Source: CAWFXC01 sp963819735
GTDB taxonomy: Bacteria; Actinomycetota; Acidimicrobiia; IMCC26256; DASPTH01
DNA length: 64,000 nucleotides
Direction: 5' to 3'
Assembly (NCBI GenBank): GCA_963819735.1
Contig: CAWFXC010000001.1
Location: 2,356,001 to 2,420,000 of the forward strand
Of the stretch, positions 62,004 to 64,000 are shown piece after piece (within the stretch, counting starts at the first letter, position 1; each line of letters starts with the position of its first letter). The notes beneath the pieces were generated by a model. That model made no database searches, was not told the DNA's origin, and saw only the letters and a program-made list of their open reading frames with translations. A program made the position numbers and the translations under genes.

Positions 62004-62291
62004 ATGGCTTACGGCGTGGTTCATTTCTTTCCAGGTGGCACCCAGGCGCAATACGACGCGTCGATCGCCGCGGTGCACCCGAGCGGTGGTGGGCTGCCCG
62101 AGGGTCAGACCTTCCACGCCGCCGGCCCGTCGGAGGGCGGCTGGACGATCATGGCGGTGCACGACTCGCGGGCGAGTTGGGAGACGTTCCGCGACACGAT
62201 CCTGATTCCTCGTATGCAGCAGGGCATCGACGGTGGATTCCAGGCTCCGCCGGAAGCGACGGAGTTCGAGCTCTACAACGTCGTTTCGTAA
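62004..62291 (+). CDS. Small dimeric alpha/beta-barrel (ABM-like) protein
   Basis: Protein of 95 residues: AYGVVHFFPGGTQAQYDASI, then WTIMAVHDSRASWETFRDTI, and a C-terminal FELYNVVS. The single ferredoxin-like unit matches the ABM/Dabb group, often monooxygenases or accessory proteins. ATG 62004 follows AAGGGGG. It is about 100 nt after the DapB-like gene and probably the last gene of the catabolic region. Confidence 0.7.
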   Translation: MAYGVVHFFPGGTQAQYDASIAAVHPSGGGLPEGQTFHAAGPSEGGWTIMAVHDSRASWETFRDTILIPRMQQGIDGGFQAPPEATEFELYNVVS

Positions 62292-62317
62292 CGAACCGCC
62301 GGACGCGAACGGGTCGG

Positions 62318-62356
62318 AGCCCCGGCCGTAAGTCCGGGCAGGACAGCGGCCGGGGC
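62318..62356 (+). terminator. GC hairpin ending the catabolic region
   Basis: GCCCCGGCCG (62318-62327) pairs exactly with CGGCCGGGGC (62347-62356) around a 19-nt loop, starting 27 nt after the stop at 62291. No T-run follows. It lies between the plus-strand cluster and the convergent small membrane gene, so a bidirectional stop is plausible. Confidence 0.5.
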
Positions 62357-62381
62357 CCCGACACTCGGTGCGCGTCAGTGC

Positions 62382-62456
62382 TTACGCGCGTCGGATGAAG
62401 TAGATGATCAGGACGATCACCAGGATCACGATGAGTGTGCCGAGCCCGATGTACAT
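62382..62456 (-). CDS. 24-residue single-helix membrane peptide
   Basis: ATG 62456 to TAA 62382 encodes a 24-residue peptide that begins MYIGLGTL, continues as an almost pure Ile/Val/Leu helix of ~13 residues and ends YFIRRA with positive charges, so it should insert with the C-terminus in the cytoplasm. AAAGG lies ~7 nt upstream. Short hydrophobic peptides of this kind occur in other actinobacteria (recollection). The function is unknown. Confidence 0.6.
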   Translation of the reverse strand: MYIGLGTLIVILVIVLIIYFIRRA

Positions 62457-62575
62457 GCAACGCCTTTGTCTCCCCGGAGGCCCGGGCTGACGAGTTGTCT
62501 ACCCGTCTCGCGCATTCGGCAATCCGCCTCGTCGCACTCCGGCGCGGTGTCGACGGTCGGCGCTGCGGTCGCGAA

Positions 62576-62601
62576 AAGGCCCCGCGCCGTTGCGGGGCCT
62601 T
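62576..62601 (-). terminator. Rho-independent terminator of the Flp pilin gene
   Basis: AAGGCCCCGC and GCGGGGCCTT are exact inverted arms with a 6-nt loop. Read on the minus strand the stem ends in TTTT, the classic form. It lies 52 nt downstream of the pilin stop at 62653. Confidence 0.85.
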
Positions 62602-62652
62602 CTCGTCGTGTCTGCGGAGAAGCAGTACGACGTTGTGTGTTGTCGATGCTAC

Positions 62653-62847
62653 TTACGAGCCCGAGCTGCTCAGGGAGCTGCCGGCCTGGTTGAACTTCGC
62701 GTTCACTTGATCCTTCAGGAACACCACCGCGGCGATGACCGCCAGCGCGATCAGGGCCACCAGGAGGATGTACTCCACCATGCTGGCGCCCGATTCGTCC
62801 CTGGCGAACTTCGCTTGGAGCCACGTACGCAAGACGAACAGATCCAT
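62653..62847 (-). CDS. Flp/Fap-type pilin subunit
   Basis: Protein of 64 residues. The prepilin motif is ARDESGASMVEYILLVALIA: cleavage after Gly or Ala-type site, Glu five residues in, Tyr next, then one hydrophobic helix (~25 residues) and a polar Ser-rich tail. Flp pilins assemble into tight-adherence type IVb pili at the cell surface after processing by a dedicated peptidase. ATG 62847 follows GAAAGGG. No tad or rcp genes are in the window. A clean terminator follows. Confidence 0.88.
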   Translation of the reverse strand: MDLFVLRTWLQAKFARDESGASMVEYILLVALIALAVIAAVVFLKDQVNAKFNQAGSSLSSSGS

Positions 62848-63207
62848 CGTCGCCCTTTCCGTACCTTTGTCAGTGCCTATGCCTGCCCCGCCCGAATTGT
62901 CGACCGGTAGCAGCAGCATCTGGATCGAGGCCGGGCGCCAGTGACCGAAGCCACCCCGGTCCGATTTTCATCGGGTTCTCACGTCACCGTTTCGCGTCGG
63001 TTCCGGAGCGCGTGCAGCCCGGGTTCGCGATCGAGATCCGCCGGGTCCGCGGGTGCGCACGGCAACGCGGCGTCGCGTCGAGTCGGGGGAGCCGGGCCCA
63101 TCGCGCCATGCGGGTGATCCGGCCGGCCTGATCGAAGTTGTCGCCGGCTGCACGCTCGAGCGTTCGATCTGTGTTCACACCAAGGGTATGCCCGTCGAGG
63201 GTGCTGC
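62848..63207. other. 360-bp region with no supported gene
   Basis: Between the pilin gene and the end of otsA. It must hold the pilin promoter. Open frames on both strands are Arg/Pro-rich and look like composition artefacts. I see no palindrome, hairpin or RNA gene. Confidence 0.5.
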
Positions 63208-64000
63208 CTACCCGGCTTCGTGACTTCCGTCTCCTCCGGCGCCCCACGCGTTTCGATCCCGCAGGGTCGCGAGAAACGCATCGGCCCACGCGTGGACGTC
63301 GTGCCGTCGCACGACGCGGCGCATCCGGAGCATGTGGGCTCGCACGTCGCGTGCGTCGAGGGTCAGTGAGTCGCGGATGGTGTCCTTGAGTCCATCGAGG
63401 TCGTGCGGGTTCACGAGGAGCGCGCCGCGCAATTCTTGCGCGGCGCCCGCGAATTCGCTGAGCACGAGTGTTCCGGTGGCGTCGGTTCGACACGCGACGT
63501 ATTCCTTCGCGACGAGGTTCATGCCGTCACGCAGCGGGGTCACGAGCATCACGTCGGCGGTCAGGTACAACGCCACCAATTCCTCGAGGGGAACCGTCTG
63601 GTGCAGGTAGTGGATCGGGGGGCGACCGACGTTCGCGTGTTCGCCGTTGACTTCGCCGACGAGCTGCTCGAGATGCTCGCGTTCGCGCTGGTAGTGCCCG
63701 TCGTCCTCGCGACTCGGCACCGCGATCTGCACCATCACGTGACGGGAGGCCGACAGTGTGCCCTCGGCGAACAGCTCGCCCACTGCTCTGACGCGGCGGT
63801 CGATTCCCTTCGTGTAGTCGAGGCGATCGACGCCGAGCAGCACGAGCTCCGGGTTGCCGAGCTCGCTCCGAAGCTCCCGGGCGCGGGCGCGCACCGCCGA
63901 GTCGTGAGCGAGGGTGGTGAGCTCGGCGGCGTCGACCGAGATCGGGAACGCCCCGATCCGGACCGTTCGGCCCTGGTACTCGACCTGGGAGTCGGTGCCC
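63208..64000 (-). CDS. otsA: Trehalose-6-phosphate synthase, C-terminal part, cut by right window edge
   Basis: About 264 residues visible, frame open to the window end. GRTVRIGAFPISVD, then LVLLGVDRLDYTKGI with the substrate-contacting Arg/Asp/Lys, and VTPLRDGMNLVAKEYVACR are hallmark GT20 motifs. The enzyme joins UDP-glucose and glucose-6-phosphate to trehalose-6-phosphate for osmolyte synthesis. The start lies beyond 64000. It is unrelated to the catabolic cluster and marks a return to housekeeping genes. Confidence 0.93.
   Translation of the reverse strand, partial: GTDSQVEYQGRTVRIGAFPISVDAAELTTLAHDSAVRARARELRSELGNPELVLLGVDRLDYTKGIDRRVRAVGELFAEGTLSASRHVMVQIAVPSREDDGHYQREREHLEQLVGEVNGEHANVGRPPIHYLHQTVPLEELVALYLTADVMLVTPLRDGMNLVAKEYVACRTDATGTLVLSEFAGAAQELRGALLVNPHDLDGLKDTIRDSLTLDARDVRAHMLRMRRVVRRHDVHAWADAFLATLRDRNAWGAGGDGSHEAG

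Noticed and set aside
1..64000. CRISPR arrays, tRNA/rRNA genes, transposases, phage or conjugation genes
   Set aside because: None seen; the only tandem repeats are in-frame protein repeats and short promoter repeats.

Overview
The window is a high-GC, densely packed chromosomal segment from an actinobacterium. The LLM/F420-type oxidoreductases, the KstR2-like TetR regulator, the FadD3-like ligase and the many SDR and amidohydrolase genes fit that group. Composition suggests an environmental, possibly Acidimicrobiia-like lineage, but there is no rRNA or other marker here to prove it. No tRNA, rRNA, CRISPR array, insertion sequence or prophage was recognised.

Layout. (1) 1-5.2 kb: a degenerate EAL protein, an XRE regulator with a long acidic tail, and a divergent ~1050-residue coiled-coil/repeat protein. 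(2) 5.2-9.0 kb, minus strand: P450, limonene-epoxide-hydrolase-like protein, FAD and 2Fe-2S subunits of a molybdenum hydroxylase, and an unknown protein. (3) 9.1-14.5 kb: FAH-family hydrolase, zinc dehydrogenase, unknown protein, class II aldolase, LLM oxidoreductase and the KstR2-like TetR gene. (4) 14.7-23.0 kb: amidohydrolase, extradiol-dioxygenase-like VOC protein, ketopantoate-reductase-like protein, thiolase, SDR, FadD3-like ligase and MaoC protein. (5) 23.1-28.3 kb: a branched-chain-amino-acid-type ABC importer whose two permeases and second ATPase are one fused protein. (6) 28.3-33.4 kb: VOC dioxygenase, NahE/PhdJ-like hydratase-aldolase, cupin and SnoaL protein, flanked by two DapB-like reductases. 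(7) 33.4-36.5 kb, minus strand: KstD-like flavoprotein, 3-alpha-hydroxysteroid-dehydrogenase-like SDR, MarR regulator. (8) 36.8-53.5 kb: further SDRs, an HsaA-like monooxygenase, a molybdenum-hydroxylase large subunit, SnoaL proteins, MaoC, acyl-CoA ligase, LLM enzyme, SMP-30 protein and amidohydrolase. (9) 53.5-62.3 kb: GntR regulator, three amidohydrolases, LigB-type extradiol dioxygenase, a second ketopantoate-reductase-like protein, class II aldolase and a third DapB-like reductase. (10) 62.3-64 kb: a 24-residue membrane peptide, a Flp pilin and the start-proximal cut of otsA.

The central observation is a repeated palindrome, near A-n-CAAG-nn-CTTG-n-T, in front of about a dozen transcription units between 9 and 61 kb. 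It matches the operator known for the mycobacterial regulator KstR2, and the window carries a TetR protein that resembles KstR2. In many sites the right half forms the -35 box of a candidate promoter with a 16-17 bp spacer. I infer one catabolic regulon of roughly 50 kb that imports, CoA-activates, hydroxylates and ring-cleaves a polycyclic or alicyclic substrate (steroid-like, bile-acid-like or polyaromatic). The enzyme set mixes steroid-type and PAH-type steps, and the hallmark ipdAB genes of the KstR2 pathway are not in this window, so the substrate is open.

Seven genes are broken by single-base indels inside otherwise well-conserved proteins (near 348, 11510, 15197, 16290, 17245, 20224 and 44215). 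This looks like residual sequencing error more than gene decay, and those entries are annotated as single genes.
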